Notes: generated from the sequence alone by a model not told the origin. A stretch of 64,000 bases of DNA from Aquipseudomonas alcaligenes (GCF_003205495.1 NZ_QJRX01000007.1:186001-250000); one strand, 5' to 3'. Shown: positions 29,518 to 43,220, counted from the first letter of the stretch. Program-made: numbers and translations.

Positions 29518-30630
29518 TCAGCGAATCGGGTACAGCAGCTCTTCCTTGTAACCGGCCCACACCCGCACCGCGTCGGGGAAGGCCTCGTCCAGCAGCGGAT
29601 CGCCGCTGTCCACCAGCAGCGGGCGGCCTTCGAGGGTGCCGAGCTTGCGCTTGGTGGCGATCACCCGCAGGTGCTCCAGGCCGATGGCGCGCAGCACCCG
29701 CGGGCTGATCTGCTGGTTGCCGCGGCCGATGATATGGCCCTGGCCGCCGATGGCGGTGACCAGCAGGCGCGCAGGCTGGCAATCGACCAGCGCGAACAAC
29801 TGCGCCTCGGTCACGTCGCGGGCGATCACCTGGCCGTTCTCGATCACATCCACGCCGAGCAGGGTGGTCTCCAGCCCGAGGTTCTGCGCCAGGCCATGCA
29901 GGGTCGAGCCGGGGCCGAAGACATAGCGCACGCCCTGCTCCCAGCTCTCCGCCAGCCAGTCGGCCAGGTCCACCAGCACCAGCTCCTCGGACTCCATGCC
30001 GCCCTGCTTGACGTGCTGCATGAACTCGCCTTCCACCGGTACGCACATCTCGCCGTAATGTCGCGAGCCGACCCTGCCGTCGCGCAGGGCCGCTTCATCT
30101 ATATCGCGCACCTCGCCGCTGGAAAGCCGCACCAGGCCGCCCTCGATCAGGCGTAGGGCCATCTGCCCGGCGGCGCGTGGGCTGATGGCATAGACCGCGG
30201 AATGGATCTTCACCCCGGCCGGAATGCCCAGCACCGGCTGCTCCTCGCGCACCGCGCTGCACACGTCGCGCGCGGTGCCGTCGCCGCCGGCGAACAGGAT
30301 CAGCGCGCAGCCGGCGTCCTGCAGCTCACGCACCGCCGCCTGGGTGTCCGCCGCCGTGGTCGGGCCCTCGCCCAGGCTGCCGAGCACCCGGTGGGCATAG
30401 CCCAGCTCCGCCAGCAGGTCAGCGCCCATGGGCCCGGGAAAGGTGAGGAACTGCAGGCGCTCGGCGACCGGCCGCAGGCACTCCAGGGCGATGCGCGTGC
30501 GCTCCGCCGCGCGCGGTTCGGCGCCCCGCGCCAGGGCTTCGGCGGCGACGCCGTCGCTGCCCTTGAGCGCCGCCGGGCCGCCGAGACCGGCCAGCGGGTT
30601 GATGATCAGGCCCAGATGGAAAACGCTCAT
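29518..30630 (-). CDS. ATP-NAD kinase family protein
   Basis: This is a 370-residue protein starting MSVFHLGLIINPLAGLGGPA with the family motif 'LILFAGGDGTARDVCSAV' (GGDG, near residue 110) and 'GIPAGVKIHSAVYAISPRAAG'. It resembles NAD kinase-like AcoX/DUF3291-type proteins that may phosphorylate NAD or acetoin-related substrates; a true NAD kinase activity is not established. The ATG at 30630 has TGGAG upstream. In PAO1 the corresponding gene (PA1572, from memory) also neighbours a small PA1571-type gene, as here. Confidence 0.82.
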   Translation of the reverse strand: MSVFHLGLIINPLAGLGGPAALKGSDGVAAEALARGAEPRAAERTRIALECLRPVAERLQFLTFPGPMGADLLAELGYAHRVLGSLGEGPTTAADTQAAVRELQDAGCALILFAGGDGTARDVCSAVREEQPVLGIPAGVKIHSAVYAISPRAAGQMALRLIEGGLVRLSSGEVRDIDEAALRDGRVGSRHYGEMCVPVEGEFMQHVKQGGMESEELVLVDLADWLAESWEQGVRYVFGPGSTLHGLAQNLGLETTLLGVDVIENGQVIARDVTEAQLFALVDCQPARLLVTAIGGQGHIIGRGNQQISPRVLRAIGLEHLRVIATKRKLGTLEGRPLLVDSGDPLLDEAFPDAVRVWAGYKEELLYPIR

Positions 30631-30749
30631 AACCACTCCAAAGCGGCGCGGCAACGGCCACGCCCGTCAATCCAAGTCACGCGGTTCTGTCACCGCGCCT
30701 TCATCTGCCCACCCTAGACTGCGGCCTATCGTCAGATCAGGAGACGGCC

Positions 30750-31016
30750 ATGCAGCCCACCCCACAGCCCAGCCAGGCCCAAGTCGTGCCCTTCAACCCG
30801 CAGCAGCCGGTCGGCGGCGCCATCATCGATGCAGAGGGCCGGGAAATCCCCATCACCGAGCAGATGATCCTGCAGGCCTGTCGCGAACTGGAGCAGAGCC
30901 TGCAGCAGCGCCAGGCCGGCTATAGCACCCGGCAGCCCAGCGCCCCCACCAGCGCCGCCAGGTGCGGCGCGTCCCCTTCCAGGCGCACCTGCAGGCCGTC
31001 GATCTCGCGGCGGTGA
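30750..31016 (+). CDS. PA1571-type small protein, C-terminus overlapping pdxB
   Basis: This is an 88-residue frame. The first part (about 55 residues: [20 protein letters not shown], then '[20 protein letters not shown]' and '[14 protein letters not shown]') looks like the short Pseudomonas PA1571-type family of unknown function. GGAG lies 7 bases before the ATG, so translation start is convincing. The last 30 or so residues are Arg/Ser/Cys-rich and are encoded antisense to the 3' end of pdxB (overlap 30920-31016), so they are probably a run-on extension without family conservation. No membrane segment or signal peptide is seen. Confidence 0.65.
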   Translation: MQPTPQPSQAQVVPFNPQQPVGGAIIDAEGREIPITEQMILQACRELEQSLQQRQAGYSTRQPSAPTSAARCGASPSRRTCRPSISRR

Positions 31017-32050
31017 GGATAGTGCTTGCGCAGCTGGTCGAAAGCCGCCTTGCGCTGCGCCGCGTCGCCCACCAGGCTGCGGCGAAAATCCGCGTCGTCG
31101 CGGCGCGGGTCGTATACCGCGCGGCACAGGGTGGCCAGGGCCCAGTCGATGGCCGCGTCCTCGTGCAGCGACAGCGCGCCGAGCCAGGCCGGCGGCAGCA
31201 GTTCGTCCAGCTGCACCTGCTCGGCCAGGCCCATGGCCCGGCAGTAGGCCTGGTAGATCTGCGCCGTGCCGCGCAGCTTGCCGTCCAGGCTGTAGCCGGC
31301 GATGTGCGGGGTGGCGATCTGGCACAGCGCGGCCAGCTCCGGATCGGCCTGCGGCTCGCCTTCCCATACATCGAGCGCCACCTGCAGGTCGGCACCGCTA
31401 CGCAGGTGGGCCTTGAGCGCCGCATTGTCGAGCACCGCACCGCGGCTGGCATTGATCAGCCAGGCGCCCGGCCTGAGCGCGCGCAGCTGCTCGGCGCCGA
31501 GCAGGTGGCGGGTGCCGGCATCAAGCGGCGTGTGCAGGCTGAGCACATCGCACTCGCGCAGGATCTCCGCCAGCTCGACGAAATCGCCGCCCTCGGCCGC
31601 CTGGCGTGGTGGGTCGCAGACCCGCACGTCCCAGCCCAGGCCGCGCAGCACCTCGACCAGGCGCCCGCCGACCTGGCCGGCGCCGACCACGCCGTAGGTC
31701 AGTTCCGGCAGCTGGCGCCCCGTGCGCTCGGCCAGGGCCAGCAGGCAACCCAGCACGTAGTCGACCACGCCACGGGCGTTGCAGCCGGGGGCGCTGGACC
31801 AGGCGATGCCGGCCGCGGCGAAGTAGTCGAGGTCCAGGTGATCGGTGCCGATGGTGCAGGTGCCGACGAAACGCACCTTGCTGCCCTCCAGCAGCGCGCG
31901 GTCGACACGGGTCACCGAGCGCACCAGCAGCACTTCGGCGTCGCCCAGGGCGGCGCGGTCGATGGCGCGGCCGGGATGGCGGCGAATCTCGCCGAAGGCG
32001 GCGAAGAACTCGTCGAGCAGGGGAATGTTCTCGTCGGCGACTATCAGCAT
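30920..32050 (-). CDS. pdxB: Erythronate-4-phosphate dehydrogenase
   Basis: This is a 376-residue enzyme of pyridoxal phosphate synthesis. It starts [20 protein letters not shown], the standard PdxB start. The catalytic domain is split, with an NAD Rossmann fold '[20 protein letters not shown]' near 118 and catalytic residues in '[15 protein letters not shown]' and '[12 protein letters not shown]' (His). The C-terminal dimerisation domain is present, distinguishing it from other D-2-hydroxyacid dehydrogenases. The start at 32050 has GGAG 6-7 bases before it. Its 3' end overlaps a plus-strand small gene. Confidence 0.94.
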   Translation of the reverse strand: MLIVADENIPLLDEFFAAFGEIRRHPGRAIDRAALGDAEVLLVRSVTRVDRALLEGSKVRFVGTCTIGTDHLDLDYFAAAGIAWSSAPGCNARGVVDYVLGCLLALAERTGRQLPELTYGVVGAGQVGGRLVEVLRGLGWDVRVCDPPRQAAEGGDFVELAEILRECDVLSLHTPLDAGTRHLLGAEQLRALRPGAWLINASRGAVLDNAALKAHLRSGADLQVALDVWEGEPQADPELAALCQIATPHIAGYSLDGKLRGTAQIYQAYCRAMGLAEQVQLDELLPPAWLGALSLHEDAAIDWALATLCRAVYDPRRDDADFRRSLVGDAAQRKAAFDQLRKHYPHRREIDGLQVRLEGDAPHLAALVGALGCRVL

Positions 32051-32174
32051 GGGGCACTCCACAGTAGAGCCGCCATTCTAGGCGTACGGCGCCGGCGGAG
32101 GTAGGCCGCGCTTTTCTGACCACCCGGACAGGGCTAGACTAGCGCGCCTTGTCGTATCTCCCGCTGGACCCACC

Positions 32175-33542
32175 ATGCCCGCCCTCTCCCGCCCGGCCCG
32201 TACCCTGGCCGAAATCCGCGCCCTGCTGGCGCTGGCCACGCCGATCATCATCGCGCAGCTGGCCTACACCTCGATGGGCTTCGTCGACACCGTGATGGCC
32301 GGCCGCGTCAGCGCGCGCGACCTGGCCGGCGTGGCGCTGGGCAACTCGCTGTGGGTGCCGGTGTTCCTGCTGATGAACGGCACCCTGCTGGCCACCACGG
32401 CCAAGGTCGCCCAGCGCTTCGGCGCCGGCAAGGAGGCCGAGAACGGCCCGCTGGTGCGCCAGGCCCTGTGGCTGGCGCTGGCCATCGGCACGCTGTGCGC
32501 GGTGCTGCTGTGGAACGCCGAGCCGGTGCTGCGCCTGATGGGCGTGGATGCCGAACTCAGCGCCCTGGCCATGGGCTACCTGCGCGGCGTCGCCTGCGGC
32601 TTCCCGGCCACCGCGCTGTACCAGGTGCTGCGCTGCTTCAGCGACGGCCTGGGCCGCACCCGGCCGAGCATGGTGCTGGGCATCTGCGGCCTGCTGCTGA
32701 ACATCCCGCTGAACTACGTGCTGATCTACGGCAAGCTGGGCCTGCCGGCGCTGGGCGGCGTCGGCTGCGGCTGGGCCACCGGCATCGTCATGTGGTGCAG
32801 CCTGCTGGGCATGCTCTGGTGGGTGCACTGGGCCCCGGCCTACCGCGCCAGCGGCCTGTTCCTGCGCTTCGACTGGCCGCAGTGGCCGGTGATCCGCCGC
32901 CTGCTCTCGGTCGGCCTGCCGATCGGCGTGTCGATCTTCGCCGAGTCGAGCATCTTCTCGGTGATCGCCCTGCTCATCGGCGGCCTCGGCGCCACCGTGG
33001 TGGCCGGGCACCAGATCGCCCTGAACTTCAGCTCGATGATCTTCATGATCCCCTATTCGCTGGCCATGGCCGCCACCGTGCGTGTGGGCCAGTCGCTGGG
33101 GCGCGGCACACCGCGCGATGCACGCTTCGCCGCGGGCGTGGCGATGGCCACCGCGCTGACCTATGCCTGCCTGTCGGCGAGCCTGGTGATGTTGCTGCGC
33201 GAGCCGATCGCACGCATCTACAGCCCCGATCCGGAGGTGATCGCCATGGCCGCCACCCTGCTGGTGTATTCCGCGCTGTTCCAGTTCTCCGACGCCGTGC
33301 AGGTCACCGCCGCCGGCGCCCTGCGCGGCTACCAGGACACCCGCGCGACCATGCTGATCACCCTGCTCGCCTACTGGGGCATCGGCCTGCCGGTGGGCTA
33401 TGCCCTGGGCCTGTCCGACTGGCTGGGCCAGCCCTCCGGCCCCAGCGGCCTGTGGCAGGGCCTGGTGGCCGGCCTGACCTGCGCGGCCGTGCTGCTCGGC
33501 ATCCGCCTGGCGCGCAGCGCGCGGCGGCATATCCGCGCGTAA
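32175..33542 (+). CDS. MATE family multidrug efflux pump (NorM/PmpM-like)
   Basis: This is a 455-residue membrane protein with twelve predicted helices in two homologous bundles. The first helix carries 'LLALATPIIIAQLAYTSMGF' then 'VDTVMAGRVSARDLAG', the MATE signature; the second half begins around 235 with 'SVGLPIGVSIFAESSIF'. MATE pumps exchange sodium or protons for cationic drugs. It is similar to P. aeruginosa PmpM by memory. It stands alone, convergent with the gamma-glutamylcyclotransferase gene. Confidence 0.88.
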   Translation: MPALSRPARTLAEIRALLALATPIIIAQLAYTSMGFVDTVMAGRVSARDLAGVALGNSLWVPVFLLMNGTLLATTAKVAQRFGAGKEAENGPLVRQALWLALAIGTLCAVLLWNAEPVLRLMGVDAELSALAMGYLRGVACGFPATALYQVLRCFSDGLGRTRPSMVLGICGLLLNIPLNYVLIYGKLGLPALGGVGCGWATGIVMWCSLLGMLWWVHWAPAYRASGLFLRFDWPQWPVIRRLLSVGLPIGVSIFAESSIFSVIALLIGGLGATVVAGHQIALNFSSMIFMIPYSLAMAATVRVGQSLGRGTPRDARFAAGVAMATALTYACLSASLVMLLREPIARIYSPDPEVIAMAATLLVYSALFQFSDAVQVTAAGALRGYQDTRATMLITLLAYWGIGLPVGYALGLSDWLGQPSGPSGLWQGLVAGLTCAAVLLGIRLARSARRHIRA

Positions 33543-33551
33543 GGTCCCGGT

Positions 33552-34004
33552 TCAATCGTCGAGTGCGGGGGTGGCGGCCAGCGCCGCCCAGTAGGGCTCG
33601 GACAGGTAGGGCCGGCCGGCCAGCAGGTGCTCGAGATAGGCGCGGCTGGGCGCCAGGCCCTCGCTGCGCCAGACCGGGTTGGCAATGTACAGCCAGGCGC
33701 CGATCGGCCCGTGCTGCGTGTCGATCGGCATGCGCTCGCGGCTGTAGAAGATCGGCGTGCCCTCGTAGACATCCAGCTTGAGCAGTTCGTGCTCGTCGGC
33801 CAGGCGATAGAGCACGCCTTCCACCACGCCGCCGGCCTGATGGCGGATATTGGCATAGGCCCGCCCCGGATGGTCATGGGCAAGTTTGTCGAAGCACAGC
33901 CGGTAACCGCCCAGGCGCCCCGCCAGCGCCTGCTCGACCGTCAGGCCGCGCGCCTGCATGCGCGCCGGGTTCATGTTGGAGCCGTAGGCGAAGTAGTAGG
34001 CCAT
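33552..34004 (-). CDS. Gamma-glutamylcyclotransferase family protein
   Basis: This is a 150-residue protein starting [20 protein letters not shown]; the YGSNM motif binds the glutamyl moiety in this fold. The catalytic glutamate is likely in 'DVYEGTPIFYSRE'. Family members release 5-oxoproline from gamma-glutamyl peptides, but many bacterial ones are uncharacterised. Its ATG overlaps the tusA stop by one base, so the two are co-translated. Confidence 0.85.
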   Translation of the reverse strand: MAYYFAYGSNMNPARMQARGLTVEQALAGRLGGYRLCFDKLAHDHPGRAYANIRHQAGGVVEGVLYRLADEHELLKLDVYEGTPIFYSRERMPIDTQHGPIGAWLYIANPVWRSEGLAPSRAYLEHLLAGRPYLSEPYWAALAATPALDD

Positions 34005-34243
34005 CAGTCGGCCTTCTTGCGAATCCAGTACAGGTAGGTGCCGCCATCCTCGCCCTGCTCCAGCAGCTCGTGGCCGAGGAACATGCAGAACTTGGGAATG
34101 TCGCGCTTGGTCGAGGGGTCGGTGGCGAGCACCTTGAGCAGGCCGCCGGCCGGCAGGTCGCGCACCTTGTTGTGCAGCATCATCACCGGCTCGGGGCAGT
34201 TGAGGCCGCAGGCGTCGAGAATGGCGTCGGGTTGCAGGGACAT
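34004..34243 (-). CDS. tusA: TusA family sulfurtransferase
   Basis: This is a 79-residue protein, the TusA length. The active-site cysteine lies in '[20 protein letters not shown]' (CPxP motif, residues 16-20), followed by '[20 protein letters not shown]'. TusA relays sulfur from cysteine desulfurase to tRNA 2-thiouridine modification. GGAG is present before the ATG. Confidence 0.93.
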   Translation of the reverse strand: MSLQPDAILDACGLNCPEPVMMLHNKVRDLPAGGLLKVLATDPSTKRDIPKFCMFLGHELLEQGEDGGTYLYWIRKKAD

Positions 34244-34376
34244 GGGCTACTCCGGAAAACTGGCCGCCATTGTTGCGCAAGCTGCGGCCTGGGTCATCAG
34301 GACTATTCAGATCCGGCGGCAGAGCCCTACCTGCATGGCGCTGATGCTTGTCAAAAGCTACTCAGCTCAGCAGGGC

Positions 34377-34763
34377 TCAGGTACTAGAGCTTGAGTCCTG
34401 CGCGTTGATCTCAGTGGGAGTTGAGTAGATCCATAGCGCCAGGATGATGTTCACGGGAACCCAGATAAAACTGAGCAGCCAGATTTCGGAGAGGTAAATG
34501 GCCAAAACCTGGCAGCAGCAGAAGAGCACAGCAGCAACAGCCAGCAGCACACTTCGCTTGGCGAAAGCAACACTGAGCCAAAAGAAGTAAACAAACCAGC
34601 CGCCAAACAGCAACCCAGGAGAAAAAAACACTACACCAGGCCCAATCAAACGAACCCCCAGCTTGAGCATCACAACGTAAGTTACGACGCTTACGACAGG
34701 GCTAAGCAAGTACAAGTAAACATTCGTGAACGCGCCAACAATGAAAGCCCTTACTAAGTTCAA
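34377..34763 (-). CDS. Unrecognised small membrane protein, A+T-richer than its surroundings
   Basis: This is a 128-residue hydrophobic protein with about four helices (residues 6-32, 38-65, 70-95, 98-115) and a polar tail 'TPTEINAQDSSSST'. I do not recognise a family. The only sensible start is a TTG at 34763: AAGGAG lies 8 bases before it, while the nearby ATG at 34768 is followed at once by a stop. Base composition is near half G+C by eye, clearly below the flanking genes, and codon use includes many AAA, ATA and TTA codons. It stands alone between tusA and rlmM and looks acquired. Confidence 0.6.
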   Translation of the reverse strand: MNLVRAFIVGAFTNVYLYLLSPVVSVVTYVVMLKLGVRLIGPGVVFFSPGLLFGGWFVYFFWLSVAFAKRSVLLAVAAVLFCCCQVLAIYLSEIWLLSFIWVPVNIILALWIYSTPTEINAQDSSSST

Positions 34764-34793
34764 TTCATCTACTCCTTCGATCCGAGACCCGTC

Positions 34794-35843
34794 TTACAGC
34801 CGGCGCAGGTGGCAGGTGACTTCCTCGCGGTCGTGATACAGCTGCTTGCAGCCGATGGCCACTTTCAGCCCGCGTGCCTTGAGGCCGCTGTCGATGCGCT
34901 CGAGCAGGCGCTGCACTTCGGCGTAGCGCTGTTTCATCGGCAGCTTGAGGTTGACCACCGCCTCGCGGCACAGGCCCTCGCCCAGCCAGGTCTCGATCAG
35001 CGCCGCGGTGCGCGCCGGCTTCTCGACGATGTCGCAGACCATCCAGTCCACCGGCCGCCGCGGCCGGAAAGTGAAGCCGTCGGCCCGCTGGTGCTCGACC
35101 AGGCCGGAATACATCAGACTCTCGGCCATGGGGCCGTTGTCCACGGCGATGACCTTGAGCGAGCGGTTGACCAGTTGCCAGGTCCAGCCGCCGGGCGCGG
35201 CGCCCAGGTCGACGGCGGTCATGCCGGCGGCCAGGCGGGCATCCCACTCGGCGCGCGGGATGAAGTGGTGCCAGGCCTCCTCCAGCTTGAGGGTGGAGCG
35301 GCTCGGCGCCTCGCGCGGGAACTTCAGGCGCGGGATGCCCATCGGCCACATCGCGCAGTTGTTCGCCGGGGCGATGCCGACGAACACCTCGCGACCGCTG
35401 CGAAAGGTCAGCAGCAGGCGCGGCTTGCCGGCGTCCTCGACCAGCCGCCCGGCCTTGCCCAGCGCCTTGCGTAGCGGGGCCTCGAACTTCCTGCAGAAGT
35501 TCGACAGCTCCTTGCCCTCGTTGCTGTCGAACACCTCCAGCCACAGGCTGCCGCACTGCGGGTAGGCGCCCAGAACCTCCAGCAGCACGCTGATGCGGTC
35601 GCTCTCCGGCAGCTCGACGAACGCGCCGCGCGCCCATTGCCGGGGAAAGATCAGCCGGTTGAAGCGCAGGCCGCGCTGCAGGCGCTCGCTCCCCTCGGCC
35701 TCGGTGCAGATGAACTCGGCATGGGCGCTGCCCGGCTTGGCCTTGGCATAGCCGGCTACGTCCAGGCGTGCGGCCTGGTCGCTGATCTCGGCGCAGACTT
35801 CGCCTTCGAAGCCGGGGCGACAGTGCAGTAACAGGGTATTCAT
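34794..35843 (-). CDS. rlmM: 23S rRNA C2498 2'-O-methyltransferase
   Basis: This is a 349-residue protein. The N-terminal THUMP-like region ('LLHCRPGFEGEVCAEISDQA') is followed by a Rossmann methyltransferase with the SAM motif 'AVDLGAAPGGWTWQLVNR' near residue 215. 'VDWMVCDIVEKPAR' carries the catalytic aspartate and 'AVVNLKLPMKQRY' the lysine, completing the K-D-K type set. It methylates C2498 of 23S rRNA. GGAG lies 8 bases upstream of the ATG. Confidence 0.94.
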   Translation of the reverse strand: MNTLLLHCRPGFEGEVCAEISDQAARLDVAGYAKAKPGSAHAEFICTEAEGSERLQRGLRFNRLIFPRQWARGAFVELPESDRISVLLEVLGAYPQCGSLWLEVFDSNEGKELSNFCRKFEAPLRKALGKAGRLVEDAGKPRLLLTFRSGREVFVGIAPANNCAMWPMGIPRLKFPREAPSRSTLKLEEAWHHFIPRAEWDARLAAGMTAVDLGAAPGGWTWQLVNRSLKVIAVDNGPMAESLMYSGLVEHQRADGFTFRPRRPVDWMVCDIVEKPARTAALIETWLGEGLCREAVVNLKLPMKQRYAEVQRLLERIDSGLKARGLKVAIGCKQLYHDREEVTCHLRRL

Positions 35844-35963
35844 CGGACGGTCTCCTTCGGCCGCGCATGATAGCCGAGTCCTGTGGCGGCGGCGCCCCGG
35901 CGCAGTGGCGTGAGCCCCGTGCAGGGTCTAGTTTCAGAGTTCCTACCTCGCGGGAGACCCGCC

Positions 35964-38651
<2,688 letters not shown>

Positions 38652-38658
38652 GCGGCAC

Positions 38659-38691
38659 CGGGCCGGCGTGCCAGAGCGGTTCGCCGGCCCG
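38659..38691 (+). terminator. Hairpin after acnA, probable terminator
   Basis: A perfect 10-base repeat, CGGGCCGGCG (38659-38668) and CGCCGGCCCG (38682-38691), lies 8 bases past the acnA stop. An outer pair TCAAGGC / GCCTTGA (38641-38647, 38691-38697) could extend it. No T run follows, so it may stabilise mRNA and not end it. Confidence 0.5.
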
Positions 38692-38812
38692 CCTTGAGCA
38701 CGAAAGAACTGTGACCGGGAGCAAATCTGGATAGACTGGCCAACTTTGACCAAAGCTCAACTTTTCCCGCTTCGAGCCGATTAAGCAGCAAAGAAGAACG
38801 GACCTGCGTGCA

Positions 38813-40378
38813 ATGAAAAACAACCAACCAGTCACCCAGCGCGAACGCACCTTCCCGGCCGAACAGCGGCTGATCTCCACCACCGACCTGAAAGGCCAGA
38901 TCACCTACTGCAACGACGCCTTCGTCGACATCAGCGGCTTCACCCGCGATGAGCTGATGCGCGCGCCGCACAACATCGTGCGCCACCCGGACGTGCCGCC
39001 GGCCGTGTTCGCCCACCTGTGGGCAACCCTGAAGAAGGGCCGCCCGTGGATGGGCATCGTCAAGAACCGCTGCAAGAATGGCGACCACTACTGGGTCAAC
39101 GCCTACGTCACGCCGATGTTGGATAAAGGCCAGGTGGTCGGCTACGAATCGGTGCGGGTCAAGCCGAGCGCCGAGCAGGTGCGCCGTGCCGAGCAGCTCT
39201 ATGCGCGGATCAACGCCGGCAAGTCGGCGATTCCCAAGCGCGACGCCTGGCTGCCGGTGGCCCAGGCCTGGCTGCCCTTCATCCTGGTCAGCCAGATCGG
39301 CTTCCTGATCGGCCACTGGATGGGCTCGACCTGGGGCTTCCTGCTCGCCGCCCTGCTCTCGGTGCCGCTGGGCCTGGCCGGCATCGCCTGGCAGACCCGC
39401 GGGGTCAAGCGCCTGCTGCGCCTGGCCGAGCAGACCACCTCGGACCCGCTGATCGCGCAGATGTACACCGACAGCCGCGGCGCCGAGGCGCGCCTGGAAA
39501 TGGCCATGCTCAGCCAGGAAGCCCGTCTGAAGACCTGCCTGACCCGCCTGCAGGACACCGCCGAGCGCCTCACCCGCCAGGCCCGCGAGGCCGACCAGCT
39601 GGCGCACAACAGCTCGGCCGGGCTGGAGCGCCAGCGCGTGGAAACCGAACAGGTGGCCACCGCGATCAACGAGATGGCTGCCACCACGCTGGAGGTGGCC
39701 AGCAATGTGGCACGCGCCGCCATCGCCACCCAGGAAGCCAACCGCCTGACCGGCGAGGGGCGCAACGTCGCCTCGGAAACCCGCGCGGCCATCCAGCGCC
39801 TGTCGCAATCGGTGGGCGAGACCGGCGAGACCGTGTCGCGCCTGGCCCAGGACAGCACCGAGATCGGCGGCGTGGTCGACGTGATCAAGGGCATCGCCGA
39901 CCAGACCAACCTGCTCGCCCTCAACGCCGCCATCGAGGCGGCGCGCGCCGGCGAGATGGGCCGCGGCTTCGCCGTGGTGGCCGACGAAGTGCGCTCGCTG
40001 GCCCAGCGCACGGCCGAGTCCACCGAGCAGATCCACGGCCTGATCGCCAAGCTGCAGCGCACCGCCGAAGAGGCGGTGATGACCATGGAAATCGGCCGCA
40101 AGCAGGCCGACGAGGGCGTGGAGCGCGTGCAGAAGGCCGACGAGGCCCTGCAGGGCATCAGCGACGCGGTGGCCAACATCACCGACATGGCCAATCAGAT
40201 CGCCGCCGCCGCCGAGGAGCAGAGCGCGGTAGCCGACGAGATCAACCAGAACATCACCACCATCGCCCAGCTGGCCGACCAGACGGCCGGTGAGGCGCAG
40301 AGCACCGCGCAGCTCAGCGAGGCGCTGACCACCACCGCCCAGGACCAGTACTCCCTGGTGGAGCGCTTCAACCGCTAA
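38813..40378 (+). CDS. aer: Aer-type aerotaxis receptor (PAS plus chemotaxis signalling domain)
   Basis: This is a 521-residue protein. An N-terminal PAS domain (residues 20-120, '[20 protein letters not shown]', '[18 protein letters not shown]', '[20 protein letters not shown]') is the FAD-binding type of Aer. Two adjacent helices at about 143-185 anchor it, a HAMP-like segment follows, and the methyl-accepting signalling domain carries the conserved hairpin tip '[20 protein letters not shown]' near 365-385. It signals redox or oxygen changes to CheA. In P. aeruginosa, aer is reported to be ANR-dependent; the upstream region has only an imperfect box. Confidence 0.93.
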   Translation: MKNNQPVTQRERTFPAEQRLISTTDLKGQITYCNDAFVDISGFTRDELMRAPHNIVRHPDVPPAVFAHLWATLKKGRPWMGIVKNRCKNGDHYWVNAYVTPMLDKGQVVGYESVRVKPSAEQVRRAEQLYARINAGKSAIPKRDAWLPVAQAWLPFILVSQIGFLIGHWMGSTWGFLLAALLSVPLGLAGIAWQTRGVKRLLRLAEQTTSDPLIAQMYTDSRGAEARLEMAMLSQEARLKTCLTRLQDTAERLTRQAREADQLAHNSSAGLERQRVETEQVATAINEMAATTLEVASNVARAAIATQEANRLTGEGRNVASETRAAIQRLSQSVGETGETVSRLAQDSTEIGGVVDVIKGIADQTNLLALNAAIEAARAGEMGRGFAVVADEVRSLAQRTAESTEQIHGLIAKLQRTAEEAVMTMEIGRKQADEGVERVQKADEALQGISDAVANITDMANQIAAAAEEQSAVADEINQNITTIAQLADQTAGEAQSTAQLSEALTTTAQDQYSLVERFNR

Positions 40379-40395
40379 GCGGACATCCTCAGAGC

Positions 40396-40421
40396 AAGGC
40401 CGGCAATTGCCGGCCTTTTTT
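40396..40421 (+). terminator. Rho-independent terminator after aer
   Basis: The palindrome AAGGCCGGC (40396-40404) / GCCGGCCTT (40409-40417) is followed by a T run to 40421. Confidence 0.92.
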
Positions 40422-40450
40422 CTATCCGCGGCGAACCGCCAGCGCGGCCG

Positions 40451-41119
40451 TCACCCCCTGAGGAAGTCCGCCACCCTCATCGCCGCCCGCTGCAAATGCT
40501 GCGCATGAGAGAAACCCGAAGCCTTGAGCGGCTTGAGGTCGTGGTCGGCGGCCGCCAGCCATTCGATGGCGATGCCCGGCGCCAGCCGGTAGTCATCGAC
40601 CGTCTCGCGATTGCCCAGGGCATCGCGCTCGCCCTGAACGATCAGGGTCGGCGTACGCAGCTCGGCCAGGTGCTCCACCCGCGGCTTCTCCGGCTTGCCC
40701 GCGGCGTAGAAGGGATAGCCCAGGCAGACCAACGCGTCGGCCCCCAGCTCGTCCGCCAGCAGGCTGGCCATGCGCCCGCCCATGGACTTGCCGCCGATGG
40801 CCAGCGGCCCCGGCACCAGGCCGCGCACCTCGCCGTAGACCGCGCGCCAGCAGTCCAGCAGTTGCCCCTGTGGATTGGGCGGGCGCTTGCCTGCGCCTGA
40901 ACGACGCTGCGCCATGTAGGGAAACTCGAAGCGCAGCACGTTCACCCCGCGCGCCGCCAGCAGCTCGGCCATGCGCTGCATGAACTCGCTGTCCATCGGC
41001 GCGCCGGCGCCGTGGGCGAGGATCAGGGTGCCCTGCGACATTCCGTCCGCCCCGTTCCACAGCCATCCCCGCGCGCGGCATTGATCCCCGTCAATAACCA
41101 TCACCTTGCCATTACCCAT
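40451..41119 (-). CDS. Alpha/beta hydrolase, Tex30/KANL3-like family
   Basis: This is a 222-residue hydrolase with 'GTLILAHGAGAPMDSEFMQR' (HGAGxxMDS, near residue 25-45), 'FEFPYMAQRR', the nucleophile region 'GGKSMGGRMASLLADELG' (GKSMGG elbow) and a catalytic histidine in 'AADHDLKP'. Family function in bacteria is unknown. The ATG at 41119 has AGGG upstream; a downstream ATG is also possible. The 5' end of this gene contains an FNR-type box that serves the divergent ccoN. Confidence 0.8.
   Translation of the reverse strand: MGNGKVMVIDGDQCRARGWLWNGADGMSQGTLILAHGAGAPMDSEFMQRMAELLAARGVNVLRFEFPYMAQRRSGAGKRPPNPQGQLLDCWRAVYGEVRGLVPGPLAIGGKSMGGRMASLLADELGADALVCLGYPFYAAGKPEKPRVEHLAELRTPTLIVQGERDALGNRETVDDYRLAPGIAIEWLAAADHDLKPLKASGFSHAQHLQRAAMRVADFLRG
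41081..41094 (+). promoter_or_regulatory. ANR/FNR box upstream of ccoN copy A
   Basis: TTGAT-CCCC-GTCAA matches the ANR/FNR consensus TTGAT-N4-ATCAA with one mismatch. If centred at -41.5, transcription of ccoN would start near 41129, about 30 bases before its ATG. The box lies inside the first codons of the divergent hydrolase gene. The anr gene itself is in this window. Confidence 0.8.
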
Positions 41120-41160
41120 GCTTGCCCTGCTTTTCATAACCGTGGATGGAAGCCCAACAC

Positions 41161-42599
<1,439 letters not shown>

Positions 42600-42600
<1 letters not shown>

Positions 42601-43214
42601 TGAGCAGCAAACACGAAATACTCGAGAAGAACGTCGGCCTGCTGGCCATCGCCATGGTCCTGGCGGTGAGCATCGGCGGCCTGACCCAGATCGTCCCGCT
42701 GTTCTTCCAGGACGTGGTCAACGAGCCGGTCAAGGGCATGAAGCCCTACACCGCCCTGCAGCTGGAAGGCCGCGACATCTACATCAAGGAAGGCTGCGTC
42801 GGCTGCCACTCGCAGATGATCCGTCCGTTCCGCGCCGAGACCGAGCGCTACGGCCACTACTCGGTGGCCGGCGAGAGCGTCTGGGACCACCCCTTCCTGT
42901 GGGGCTCCAAGCGTACCGGCCCGGACCTGGCCCGAGTCGGCGGCCGCTACTCGGACGACTGGCATCGCGCCCACCTGTACAACCCGCGCAACGTGGTGCC
43001 GGAGTCGAAGATGCCAGCCTACCCCTGGCTGGTCGAGAACACCCTCGATGGCAAGGACAGCGCCGCCAAGATGCAGGCCCTGCGCACCCTCGGCGTGCCC
43101 TATAGCGACGAGGACATCGCCGGCGCCCGCGATGCCGTCAAGGGCAAGACCGAGATGGACGCGCTGGTCGCGTACCTGCAGGTGCTTGGCACCAGCCTGA
43201 AGAACAAGAGGTAA
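42600..43214 (+). CDS. ccoO: cbb3-type cytochrome c oxidase subunit II, monoheme (copy A)
   Basis: This is a 204-residue membrane-anchored c-type cytochrome. One N-terminal helix (residues 12-36) precedes heme motif C66-x-x-C69-H70 ('[10 protein letters not shown]'); the distal methionine is probably in 'ESKMPAYPW'. It passes electrons to CcoN. Its ATG overlaps the ccoN stop by one base (TGATG). The next gene, ccoP, starts after 6 bases, so no ccoQ is encoded here. Confidence 0.95.
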
Positions 43215-43220
43215 TAGGAC

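Noticed and set aside
38746..38760. Possible ANR box before aer (TTGACCAAAGCTCAA)
   Set aside because: The half-sites are one base too far apart for the FNR/ANR spacing, so I list aer as possibly ANR-controlled only from literature memory.
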